Shown: positions 1 to 5,364 of the stretch, piece by piece | Layout: each line of letters starts with the position of its first letter | How positions within the stretch are numbered: position 1 is the stretch's first letter | Assembly: GCA_021161305.1 (NCBI GenBank) | Contig: JAGHAW010000041.1 | Span: forward strand, 1-5,364 | Direction of reading: 5' to 3' | Length of the DNA stretch: 5,364 bases | Source of the DNA: Sulfurimonas sp. | GTDB taxonomy: Bacteria > Campylobacterota > Campylobacteria > Campylobacterales > Sulfurimonadaceae | Made by a program: the position numbers and the translations under genes | The notes under the pieces: model-generated | Told to the model about the DNA's origin: nothing | The model's input: the letters and a program-made list of their open reading frames with translations, nothing else | Database searches by the model: none

Positions 1-764
1 ACCATCAATGCTTCAGAAATCTCTATATCACTTTCATAATGTTTCATAACTTCTCTTGAGTTTATATCTGCTGGTTTTATATTAGTTTTCATTGTTTTGT
101 TAAATGCTGCTAAGATTTTTTTCACATCTTTTTCTCGAGAACCAACTCTTACTTTATAGAGATTCAAAACAACATCTTTATAACCACTAAGTTCTGCTGC
201 AATTGCAGCTTTTACCAAGGTAGTAGCAGCAGGATGTAGTGAGACTAGAGGTAAATGGTAATAATATATAGCAAATTTCTTTGGCTCTTTTTTCATACTA
301 TTTATAGCTTTTGGTACAAAACTTCTACAAAATGGACAGAGTGGATCTGAAAAAATAGCTACCTTATGTTTAGCATCTGCATTTCCATAAATAAGATTCT
401 CTTTTTTATAATGCTCGGGCTTAAATGTTGGTGCAACTAAATCTTTTAAACTATTACCGGACTTCATATCTACTAAATCCTGAGTAATCAGACTGCCGTT
501 AGAAAACCAAATCATTTTCTGTTTAACTTGACGATTTTTAGGTTTTGCTTTTAGTGTTGCATCTATGCTTACTATAAAAGCATCCCAGCCTTCTAGCTTA
601 GTAACTGCTATTTTCTCTAATATTTCTATTTTTAAAGAGACAATATTTCTATTTTTTTTAAATGATTTTTCTAAAAACTTTTCAACTGTTTTTTCTGCAC
701 TAGACGCAAAAAGAGTGCTACTTAATAGAAGTGTCGTTACCAATAATCTCAACATCAATGACAT
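1..764 (-). CDS. DsbC/DsbG-like periplasmic thiol-disulfide protein, partial (C-terminus outside window)
   Basis: The reading frame is open from the ATG at 764 to the left edge (254 codons seen, no stop), so the gene is cut by the window. Residues 1-20 form a signal peptide with a leucine-rich core ending LFA-SS, pointing to export to the periplasm. Residues about 25-120 resemble the N-terminal domain of DsbC/DsbG, notably WFSNGSLITQDLVDMKSG (86-103), which matches the family's 'DGkyl.qGdLyDlktG' stretch. A thioredoxin-fold domain follows, with FSDPLCPFC at 138-146: the redox pair is C143 and C146 (CPFC). YYYHLPLVSLHPAA (167-180) fits the region after the active site in this family. The cis-proline loop would lie beyond the edge, so it cannot be checked. 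The likely role is disulfide isomerisation or reduction of exported proteins, perhaps including cytochrome c maturation; the exact partner is unknown. The start at 764 is chosen because AAAGGA lies 5 bases upstream; ATG 755 is an alternative. It overlaps fxsA by 47 bases. Confidence 0.85.
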   Translation of the reverse strand, partial: MSLMLRLLVTTLLLSSTLFASSAEKTVEKFLEKSFKKNRNIVSLKIEILEKIAVTKLEGWDAFIVSIDATLKAKPKNRQVKQKMIWFSNGSLITQDLVDMKSGNSLKDLVAPTFKPEHYKKENLIYGNADAKHKVAIFSDPLCPFCRSFVPKAINSMKKEPKKFAIYYYHLPLVSLHPAATTLVKAAIAAELSGYKDVVLNLYKVRVGSREKDVKKILAAFNKTMKTNIKPADINSREVMKHYESDIEISEALM

Positions 765-1146
765 CCGAATCCTTTGTTATATTATTTTTCTCAAACTTAG
801 TTTTACAATTTCCAGACTTTAAGTGATAGCGATTAACAAGCATAGTTGTAAAGACACTAAACTGCATTAAAATTCCAACTATATCTGTTAAAAAACCAGG
901 TATTATAAGTAAAATACCACCAAAAATTGTAAAAAGGTTTAGGCTTTGAAACTGCTGTAAATCTATACAACTGTACGAGACAGCATGCATATTTTCAGCT
1001 AGGGTTTTTCTAAAATTTATTAGTATTGCTATCCCAAGAAAAGCACTAAAAAGTATCTCAAAAAATGTCAACAATCCACCAAGATATGATGAAATATTAA
1101 CAGATACTAAAACTTCCAAAAAAAGATATACTAAAAAATAGAGCAT
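718..1146 (-). CDS. fxsA: FxsA-family inner-membrane protein
   Basis: This is a 142-residue hydrophobic protein with the FxsA layout. A first membrane segment starts right at the N-terminus (about residues 1-19, MLYFLVYLFLEV), and a second spans about 22-44 (GGLLTFFEILFSAFLGIAIL). A polar loop follows. A third region, about 71-100, carries the family hallmark GGILLIIPGFLTDIVGI (76-92; IIPGFLTD at 81-88), equivalent to LLLPGFFTDFLG in E. coli FxsA. The hydrophilic tail ends in an acidic stretch (DVIDVEII) typical of the family. In E. coli, FxsA (overproduced) relieves exclusion of phage T7 by the F plasmid; its normal role is not well defined. The reading frame is open further upstream, to an ATG at 1182. 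I prefer 1146 because the membrane segment then begins at Met-1 as in E. coli, GGAG lies 10 bases upstream, and the gene then begins one base after the proS stop instead of overlapping it by 35 bases. Confidence 0.85.
   Translation of the reverse strand: MLYFLVYLFLEVLVSVNISSYLGGLLTFFEILFSAFLGIAILINFRKTLAENMHAVSYSCIDLQQFQSLNLFTIFGGILLIIPGFLTDIVGILMQFSVFTTMLVNRYHLKSGNCKTKFEKNNITKDSDVIDVEIIGNDTSIK
770..775 (-). promoter_or_regulatory. Ribosome binding site for the DsbC-like gene
   Basis: AAAGGA on the minus strand lies 5 bases before ATG 764. It supports that start over the in-frame ATG at 755, for which the same site is 14 bases away. The site lies inside the fxsA coding sequence (Lys-Asp codons), so the downstream gene is initiated within its neighbour. 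Confidence 0.6.
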
Positions 1147-1147
1147 T

Positions 1148-2848
1148 TTATAGTAACTCCATAATTTTTTCATAAATTTCATTTTTATCTACAGAAATTT
1201 TCTCTTTTGTTTTTCTATCAAAGATTTGAACATTACCATTTACCAACTCTTTTCCTATAATAATAGTGTAGGGAAAGCCAATAAGTTCAGCATCTTTCAT
1301 TTTAAAACCAAATCTCTCTTTTCTATCATCAAGCATAGTCTCAACACCAGACTCTATAAGTCTAGTGTATAAAGCTTCGCCCAACTCAACTTGAGTCACT
1401 TCTTTAATGTTTGAAATCATAATATTTACCATATACGGTGCTGTCTCTTTTGTCCAGATACACCCACTATCATCATGATGTTGTTCTATAACAGCAGCAA
1501 CCAATCTACTGACACCCATACCGTAAGTACCCATGATAAATGGTTTAGCTTTTCCATTTTCATCTAAAAATTCTGCTTTTAAAGCTTCTGAATAAGTTGT
1601 TCCCAACTTAAAGATATGTCCAACCTCAATACCCTTAGTAAACGATAGTTTACCATCACAGTGAGGACAAGAATCACCCTCGTGTACCTCTGATATATCT
1701 GCGAAATATGCAACTTCGCTAATGATAGACAAATCAACCCCTACAAAGTGGTAATCTTTCTCATTTGCTCCACAAACCATATTCGTCGCATTTTTCAAAT
1801 CACTATCTATTACATGCTTAGCTCTATCTTGGTCAAGTGGTCCTATATAACCTGTTTCAAGACCAAGTTCTTCTAGTTCTTGAGCCGTAACATCTGTTAT
1901 CTCTAAAGCACCTGTTGCGTTAAGTGCTTTAACTTCTTGAAGATTATCACTACCTCTTAAAAAGAAAAGTACAACTTCACTATCCTCTTCAAAAACTAAT
2001 TTTTTTGCTACACACTTAACAGTATAGTAAGGATCAATTTTAAAAAACTCTGCTAAATCTTCAATGCTTGAAGTCTCTGAAGTTTGAAACTTGTTAAAAA
2101 GGGCTTCTGGGGCTTCTGGAATCTCTACCGCACCTCTAGTTGCTGCTTCTATATTTGCACCATATTCACACTTATCACAAACTGCTATAGTATCTTCACC
2201 ACTATTTGCCAGTACCATAAGTTCTTTAGAACCACTTCCACCAATAGCACCACTATCAGCTTCAACCACTCTAAAATCAAGTCCAAGTCTAGTTAAAATT
2301 CTTTTATATGCTCTTTCCATAGCACTGAACTCTCTATCTAAATCTTCTTCATAAGCGTGAAAACTATAACCATCTTTCATAATAAACTCACGACCACGCA
2401 TCAAACCAAATCTAGGTCTTGCTTCATCACGAAACTTTGTTTTTATCTGGTATAAATTTATAGGTAATTGTTTGTAACTTGTTATACGATTGCGAACTAA
2501 ATCAACCATCATCTCTTCATGAGTTGGTCCAAGAACAAAAAGATTCTCTTTTCTATCTTTAAAACGAAGAAGTTCTTTACCGAACTTATCAATTCGACCA
2601 CTCTCTTGCCAAAGTGAAGCAGGTGTCACAAAACTAAGCTCAACCTCTTCTGCCCCAACTTTTGCCATCTCTTCATTTATAATATTTTCAATCTTTTTAA
2701 TTACTCTTTTTGCCAATGGCATATAGCTATATAATCCACTTGCAACTTGATGAATAAATCCTGCACGGGAGAGGTAGATATGACTGGCTAAAACAGCATC
2801 AGACGGTGCCTCTTTTGTTGTTGGTATAAACGCTCTTGATCTTCTCAC
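1148..2848 (-). CDS. proS: Prolyl-tRNA synthetase, bacterial type with editing domain
   Basis: This cytoplasmic class II aminoacyl-tRNA synthetase attaches proline to tRNA-Pro; its 566 residues are close to the 572 of E. coli ProS. The sequence opens RRSRAFIPTTKEAPSDA, typical of the bacterial form. The catalytic core has the THEE loop (LGPTHEEM, 107-113), motif 2 FRDEARPRFGLMRGREF (139-155) and motif 3 GTYGMGVSRLVAA (440-452). Between motifs 2 and 3 lies the inserted editing domain (about 225-400) that removes mischarged alanine. It has a GxxxP loop at 333-337, and Lys278 sits where the E. coli editing lysine lies (alignment by eye). The domain is bracketed by two CxxC pairs (C224/C227 and C394/C397), possibly a metal site. 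Residues about 472-566 form the anticodon-binding domain (LDDRKERFGFKMKDAELIG, 507-525). The start is GTG, overlapping the hemA stop as GTGA, with AAAGG 7 bases upstream. fxsA follows after one base. Confidence 0.97.
   Translation of the reverse strand: MRRSRAFIPTTKEAPSDAVLASHIYLSRAGFIHQVASGLYSYMPLAKRVIKKIENIINEEMAKVGAEEVELSFVTPASLWQESGRIDKFGKELLRFKDRKENLFVLGPTHEEMMVDLVRNRITSYKQLPINLYQIKTKFRDEARPRFGLMRGREFIMKDGYSFHAYEEDLDREFSAMERAYKRILTRLGLDFRVVEADSGAIGGSGSKELMVLANSGEDTIAVCDKCEYGANIEAATRGAVEIPEAPEALFNKFQTSETSSIEDLAEFFKIDPYYTVKCVAKKLVFEEDSEVVLFFLRGSDNLQEVKALNATGALEITDVTAQELEELGLETGYIGPLDQDRAKHVIDSDLKNATNMVCGANEKDYHFVGVDLSIISEVAYFADISEVHEGDSCPHCDGKLSFTKGIEVGHIFKLGTTYSEALKAEFLDENGKAKPFIMGTYGMGVSRLVAAVIEQHHDDSGCIWTKETAPYMVNIMISNIKEVTQVELGEALYTRLIESGVETMLDDRKERFGFKMKDAELIGFPYTIIIGKELVNGNVQIFDRKTKEKISVDKNEIYEKIMELL
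1157..1160 (-). promoter_or_regulatory. Ribosome binding site for fxsA
   Basis: GGAG on the minus strand lies within the last codons of proS, 10 bases before ATG 1146. No similar purine-rich site precedes the upstream in-frame ATG codons at 1182 or 1173. The spacing is slightly long, so the support is moderate. Confidence 0.45.
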
Positions 2849-4137
2849 TTTTCAACCTTTATCATATATTGACATGCGTACCCAGTTGGAGCATCACATT
2901 CATGTTTTTGCATCACTGATTTAATATTTCCGGCTATGGTATCAGAAGCAGTATCATCTGCCCCATTTCTAATACTCTCAGTAATTTCATGCAAAAATCT
3001 CTTCACAACTTGTTCACCCATCTTGTGAACTTGATTTTCATACTCTTTTGGAATATAACCATTTTTTATAACTCTATCGCTCTCAGTTTTGGCAGCTTTA
3101 AAGGCTTTTTCATATATCTCTTTAATCATAGGTTCAATATCTAAAGCATCAAGAGATTCAAAAAACTCAACAATACTTCTTCCTATAATTGTATGAGCCT
3201 TTTTTGCACTATCTTCTCTAAAAGAGATATTATTATCTATAATAGTTTTAAGGTCGTCAATCACATAGAGATTTATTCTCTCGCCTTTATGATAGTTAAT
3301 ATCTCTTGGAAGGGCTAAATCAAACCAATATCTATCAAAATCACATGAAGAAATTATCTCATCTGTAATAATAGGAGAATGTGCCGAAGTAGCAGTAAAA
3401 AGTATCTCAAACTCATTTACGGCAGATGGAAGTTCTGAAAAATCAAGAACTTTTGCTCCACACTCCTCAGCCAAAGCGACAGCTCTATCCTTTGTTCTAT
3501 TCATTATATAAACGACAACACCATTTTTAATCAAATGTTTTGCTGCTATCTGAGACATCTCTCCCACACCAATAATCAAAGCTTTTTTACCATTTAAGTC
3601 ATCTAGCACTGATTTTAGTTTAGAAACTGCAACACTTGCCATAGAAACTGGTTTAGAAGATATATCTGTAGCAGTTCTAACTTTTGCTGCACACTTAAAA
3701 GCTTCTCTAATTACACGAGCCAGTTTTTTATCGCAATATTTATGATCATAAGAAAATCTAAAAGCATCTCTAAGTTGTCCAGCAATCTGTGTCTCACCAA
3801 TTACCATAGAATCAAGCGAAGCAGCAACACTAAAAAGATGATGAATCGCACTACTGTCATCATATATATCTGCTCTACCTTCAAGCTCTTCTATGGAAAT
3901 ACCAGCACGAAGAGTAAGTTTTTCAAATATATGCTGTGTTGCTTGAACTATATCGTTACAGCTACACAAAACTTCCATTCTATTACATGTGGAGATTAAA
4001 ATAGTCTCATTTATCGATTCACACTCGTTTAATCTTTGCAAACATCCATGAAGATTTTTTTCATCTGGATATGATAACTTTTCTCTTATCTCAAGAGTAG
4101 AATTTTTATGTGAAAAACTTATATTTAAATAGTGCAT
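2845..4137 (-). CDS. hemA: Glutamyl-tRNA reductase
   Basis: The enzyme reduces the glutamyl group of Glu-tRNA(Glu) with NADPH to glutamate-1-semialdehyde, the first committed step of the C5 pathway to 5-aminolevulinate, haem and other tetrapyrroles. It is 430 residues, close to the family's usual 410-430. The N-terminal catalytic domain shows the substrate-binding start (NISFSHKNSTLEIREKL) and ISTCNRMEV (48-56), with C51 as the catalytic thiol. HLFSVAASLDSMVIGETQI (100-118) is a near-exact family signature. The NADPH domain has IIGVGEMS (188-195; usually GAGEM) and NRT (213-215), then WFDLALPRDI (271-280). The C-terminal part (about 320-430) is the helical dimerisation domain. The last 20 residues carry two cysteines (C414, C422) of unknown meaning. 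The ATG overlaps the synthase stop by one base (TAATG), and AAGAAG just upstream is a weak ribosome site. Haem feedback on HemA is known in other bacteria, but nothing here shows it. Confidence 0.97.
   Translation of the reverse strand: MHYLNISFSHKNSTLEIREKLSYPDEKNLHGCLQRLNECESINETILISTCNRMEVLCSCNDIVQATQHIFEKLTLRAGISIEELEGRADIYDDSSAIHHLFSVAASLDSMVIGETQIAGQLRDAFRFSYDHKYCDKKLARVIREAFKCAAKVRTATDISSKPVSMASVAVSKLKSVLDDLNGKKALIIGVGEMSQIAAKHLIKNGVVVYIMNRTKDRAVALAEECGAKVLDFSELPSAVNEFEILFTATSAHSPIITDEIISSCDFDRYWFDLALPRDINYHKGERINLYVIDDLKTIIDNNISFREDSAKKAHTIIGRSIVEFFESLDALDIEPMIKEIYEKAFKAAKTESDRVIKNGYIPKEYENQVHKMGEQVVKRFLHEITESIRNGADDTASDTIAGNIKSVMQKHECDAPTGYACQYMIKVEK
2856..2860 (-). promoter_or_regulatory. 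Ribosome binding site for proS (GTG start)
   Basis: AAAGG on the minus strand, 7 bases before the GTG at 2848, lies inside the end of hemA. It supports the GTG start; together with the GTGA stop/start overlap it suggests that ribosomes finishing hemA re-initiate on proS. Confidence 0.6.
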
Positions 4138-5024
4138 TAATAACTTCTTTTTATCATAGTTTGTAAAATTGCAATGAGTTCATCATCGCCTTGAACTGCT
4201 TGCATCGCTTCATCTGAAAGTTTTTGAGCCAATTTAAATGATTCTTCTATACTTTTATGTTCAGCCATTTTTTGTTTTATCCAGAAAACTTCATCTGCAT
4301 CTGTCTGCTTTGTATGCAAAGAGATTAACTTAGCTCTCTCTTCTTCATCTAAAGCTCTATAAAGATAGATATAAGGAAGTGTACATTTCCCCTCTATAAA
4401 GTCATTCATAGCAGGTTTACCAAGAGTTTGTGCATCAGCTGTAATATCTAAAATATCATCTATAATCTGAAAAGAAAGTCCTAAATTTCGTCCATAGATT
4501 CCATACTTAGTGGCATCTTTGCCAGCAAGCAGTGCAGAGGCATAAGCTGCCGATTCTATAAGAGTAGCAGTTTTAAGATAGAGCATGTCAAGATACTTTT
4601 TTTCATCAGAGTTAAACTTCTCTGCCATCTTTACATCTTGCATCTCACCCTTGCTAAGAGCAGTAACTGAAGAAGCTACACTTTTTGCTATATCTCTATC
4701 AAATTCAACCAGTTCGCTAAAAGCTTTTGAGTAGAGAATATCACCAAGCATTACAGCAGTTTTACTATCTTCTGTCGCATTAACCGAAGCAACACCTCTT
4801 CTAGTGTCAGCATCATCTATAACATCATCATGAAGCAGACTAGCACCGTGAATAAGCTCAACGACAGCAGCTAACAAAGGAGCCTTTTCATGCTGGGGAG
4901 CTATCTTTAAAATCAACTTGGCACGAAGTCTTTTACCACCGCTAAGCATAGCAAAAAGACGAGTCACCTCATCATAATCAATCTCTTTAATCAGTCTAGC
5001 TATCTCTACTTCAACTCTCTGCAT
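4137..5024 (-). CDS. ispB: Polyprenyl diphosphate synthase (trans type, quinone side chain)
   Basis: This enzyme extends an allylic diphosphate with isopentenyl diphosphate units to make the long isoprenoid tail of the respiratory quinone. The first aspartate-rich motif is LLHDDVIDDADTRRG (63-77, DDxxD at 66-70) and the second is LSFQIIDDILD (183-193, DDxxD at 189-193). GGKRLR (29-34) is the family's N-terminal substrate-binding motif, and K98-, K151T152- and K203-type basic sites are in their usual places. The residue five before the first DDxxD is alanine (A61), as in E. coli IspB (octaprenyl), whereas a bulky aromatic there gives short products; a long chain is therefore likely. Campylobacterota use menaquinones, often MK-6, so the product may be shorter than octaprenyl and the symbol ispB is given by homology only. 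At 295 residues it is somewhat shorter than E. coli IspB (323). It is the first gene of the operon, with a weak purine-rich stretch (GAGAGAGA) before ATG 5024. Confidence 0.92.
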   Translation of the reverse strand: MQRVEVEIARLIKEIDYDEVTRLFAMLSGGKRLRAKLILKIAPQHEKAPLLAAVVELIHGASLLHDDVIDDADTRRGVASVNATEDSKTAVMLGDILYSKAFSELVEFDRDIAKSVASSVTALSKGEMQDVKMAEKFNSDEKKYLDMLYLKTATLIESAAYASALLAGKDATKYGIYGRNLGLSFQIIDDILDITADAQTLGKPAMNDFIEGKCTLPYIYLYRALDEEERAKLISLHTKQTDADEVFWIKQKMAEHKSIEESFKLAQKLSDEAMQAVQGDDELIAILQTMIKRSY

Positions 5025-5059
5025 TATCTCTCTCTAACTATTTTAAAAATTTAATTGCG

Positions 5060-5068
5060 ATTATATCA
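5060..5068 (-). promoter_or_regulatory. Extended -10 promoter for the ispB-hemA-proS-fxsA operon
   Basis: On the minus strand TGATATAAT gives a perfect TATAAT (5065-5060) with the extended TGn element. The start of transcription would fall near 5053, leaving a leader of about 28 bases before ATG 5024. At 16-18 bases upstream there is no recognisable -35 box (the region reads ACCTAAT), but the upstream DNA is AT-rich and periodic. This is the known style of Campylobacterota sigma-70 promoters. TTGACT (5098-5093) is a good -35 sequence but lies 27 bases from the -10, too far to pair with it. Confidence 0.6.
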
Positions 5069-5114
5069 TCACAATAATAATATTAGGTTAAAGTCAAGTT
5101 TTTAATAGAAAACA

Positions 5115-5133
5115 TGCGTGGATATTCAACGCA
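5115..5133. repeat. Small hairpin
   Basis: TGCGT (5115-5119) pairs with ACGCA (5129-5133) around a 9-base loop. It is a minor structure by itself, listed because it lies inside the inverted-repeat-bounded element; chance occurrence is possible. Confidence 0.3.
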
Positions 5134-5175
5134 GAATTCTATATTGCCATCCTACAACAAACTAATGCATAGCAG

Positions 5176-5272
5176 TAACTCATAAAGAGGTAAGATGTGA
5201 AGTAGCTATCGTGAAGGCTTTACTGGTAAAGTCGAACGATAGATGCTTTGCAGATTGCCTCTTTATGAGTTA
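5176..5272 (+). other. Long, nearly continuous hairpin; candidate structured RNA or folded mobile-element end
   Basis: The outer stem pairs 5176-5193 with 5255-5272 (18 pairs). Then come a tandem G-A/A-G mismatch (5194-5195 with 5253-5254), a 9-pair stem (5196-5204 with 5244-5252), one G-A mismatch (5205/5243), and a 7-pair stem (5206-5212 with 5236-5242). A GAA/GA internal loop (5213-5215 with 5234-5235) leads to a 7-pair tip (5216-5222 with 5227-5233) closed by CTGG. That gives about 41 pairs in 97 bases. Read on the plus strand, the five non-Watson-Crick pairs inside the stems are all G-U (5191/5257, 5198/5250, 5199/5249, 5203/5245, 5217/5232) and the mismatches are G-A. On the minus strand they would be C-A and C-T, so the plus strand is the one that folds. 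No T-run follows either arm, so it is not an ordinary terminator. I could not match it to a known RNA, attC site or insertion-sequence end. Confidence 0.55.
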
Positions 5273-5311
5273 TCCAAAGGACGATTAGAAAAACATACAC
5301 TTGACTTCGTT

Positions 5312-5350
5312 ACAAAATCTTGAAGCTACCAGTAGCTCCTACGACTTTGT
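5312..5350 (-). repeat. Second hairpin, folding better on the minus strand
   Basis: ACAAAATC (5312-5319) pairs with GACTTTGT (5343-5350), and the inner GAAGCTAC (5322-5329) pairs with GTAGCTCC (5332-5339), separated by a small internal loop. The two imperfect positions (5317/5345 and 5323/5338) are A-C on the plus strand but G-U on the minus strand, so the minus strand is favoured. Its tip reads TACTGGTA on the minus strand, the same octamer as the tip of the long hairpin on the plus strand. Its function is unknown. Confidence 0.4.
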
Positions 5351-5354
5351 GCCT

Positions 5355-5364
5355 TGCAATTGCA
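5355..5364. repeat. 10-base perfect palindrome at the window edge
   Basis: TGCAATTGCA is its own reverse complement and ends exactly at the last base, so it may extend beyond the window. It may be part of a further repeat unit or a protein-binding site; nothing more can be said. Confidence 0.3.

Larger units (their letters stand above)
5091..5307. repeat. 9-base inverted repeat bounding the structured element
   Basis: AAGTCAAGT at 5091-5099 is an exact reverse complement of ACTTGACTT at 5299-5307, 199 bases further on. The pair brackets the long hairpin. Just inside each arm a similar A-rich string occurs in direct orientation (TAGAAAACAT near 5106-5115 and TAGAAAAACAT near 5286-5296). The arrangement resembles the ends of a small mobile element, but 9 bases is short and I see no clear target-site duplication outside the arms. 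Confidence 0.35.
5025..5364. other. Non-coding region: operon promoter plus structured element
   Basis: This 340-base stretch has no convincing protein gene in any frame; the longest ATG-started frame is 26 codons. It falls into two parts. The first, 5025-5090, is very AT-rich and holds the operon promoter. The second, about 5091 to the edge, is less AT-rich and full of inverted repeats, described separately. The change in composition at about 5091-5110 suggests that the second part has a different origin or is under different constraints. Confidence 0.7.

Noticed and set aside
565..822. Plus-strand open frames at 565-822, 2084-2354 and 3742-3999
   Set aside because: Each lies opposite a well-supported minus-strand gene, with low-complexity sequence and no family resemblance; they are shadows of the true genes.
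1147..1182. Longer FxsA form starting at ATG 1182
   Set aside because: It adds 12 polar or charged residues before the first membrane segment, has no ribosome binding site, and would overlap proS by 35 bases; ATG 1146 has GGAG upstream and matches the family start.
5093..5098. TTGACT on the minus strand as the -35 box of the operon promoter
   Set aside because: It lies 27 bases before TATAAT instead of about 17, so it cannot pair with that -10 box; no other -10 stands at the right distance.
5114..5185. 23-codon plus-strand frame starting MRGYSTQNSI
   Set aside because: It is short, has no ribosome binding site, and its end runs into the long hairpin. No recognisable family; more likely chance within a structured element.
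5176..5272. Integron attC recombination site
   Set aside because: The length and stem fit loosely, but the ends do not give the RYYYAAC / GTTRRRY boxes (the right end reads GTTATCC), and there is no cassette gene beside it.
5176..5272. Rho-independent terminator
   Set aside because: Neither strand has a run of T after the stem, and the stem base is AT-rich; the structure is also much longer than a typical terminator.
5243..5323. 26-codon plus-strand frame starting MLCRLPLYEL
   Set aside because: It overlaps the 3' arm of the hairpin, has no ribosome binding site, and the hairpin symmetry explains the sequence better. Could be a transposase remnant, but nothing in it is recognisable.
5310..5363. 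Minus-strand open frame entering from the right edge and ending at 5310 (about 17 residues, ends FKIL)
   Set aside because: Too short to judge; the other minus frames also stop within 40 bases, and the second hairpin accounts for the sequence. More sequence to the right would be needed to call a gene end.

Overview
The window is an AT-rich stretch of a bacterial chromosome, most likely from a Campylobacterota (epsilonproteobacterial) genome of the Sulfurimonas/Sulfurovum/Campylobacter/Helicobacter type. The reason is the order polyprenyl diphosphate synthase – glutamyl-tRNA reductase (hemA) – prolyl-tRNA synthetase (proS) – FxsA-family membrane protein. From memory this is the order in Campylobacter jejuni and, in part, in Helicobacter pylori. 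The extended -10 promoter without a good -35 box also fits that group.

Layout: all five genes lie on the minus strand and read from right to left. An AT-rich promoter region (about 5025-5090) precedes the synthase gene (5024-4137). Then follow hemA (4137-2845), proS (2848-1148, GTG start), fxsA (1146-718) and a DsbC/DsbG-like periplasmic thiol-disulfide protein (764 to beyond the left edge, not closed in this window). The junctions are extremely tight: overlaps of 1, 4 and 47 bases and one 1-base gap. The genes are therefore almost certainly one translationally coupled operon.

How the genes fit together: the synthase makes the isoprenoid side chain of the respiratory quinone (probably menaquinone here). 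HemA starts tetrapyrrole synthesis from glutamyl-tRNA. ProS charges tRNA-Pro. FxsA is a small inner-membrane protein, and the last gene is an exported CPFC thioredoxin-fold protein. Quinone, haem and disulfide chemistry all serve a membrane respiratory chain with cytochromes; that link is inference.

The right-hand 340 bases (5025-5364) hold no convincing protein gene, but about 5091-5364 is far from featureless. It contains a 9-base inverted repeat (5091-5099 / 5299-5307) enclosing a nearly continuous 97-nt hairpin (5176-5272), then a second hairpin (5312-5350) and a 10-base palindrome at the edge. In the long hairpin every departure from Watson-Crick pairing is G-U or G-A when read on the plus strand. 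That is what a structured plus-strand RNA, or a folded single-stranded DNA end of a mobile element, would show. I could not assign it to a known family, and it is the most interesting part of the window.
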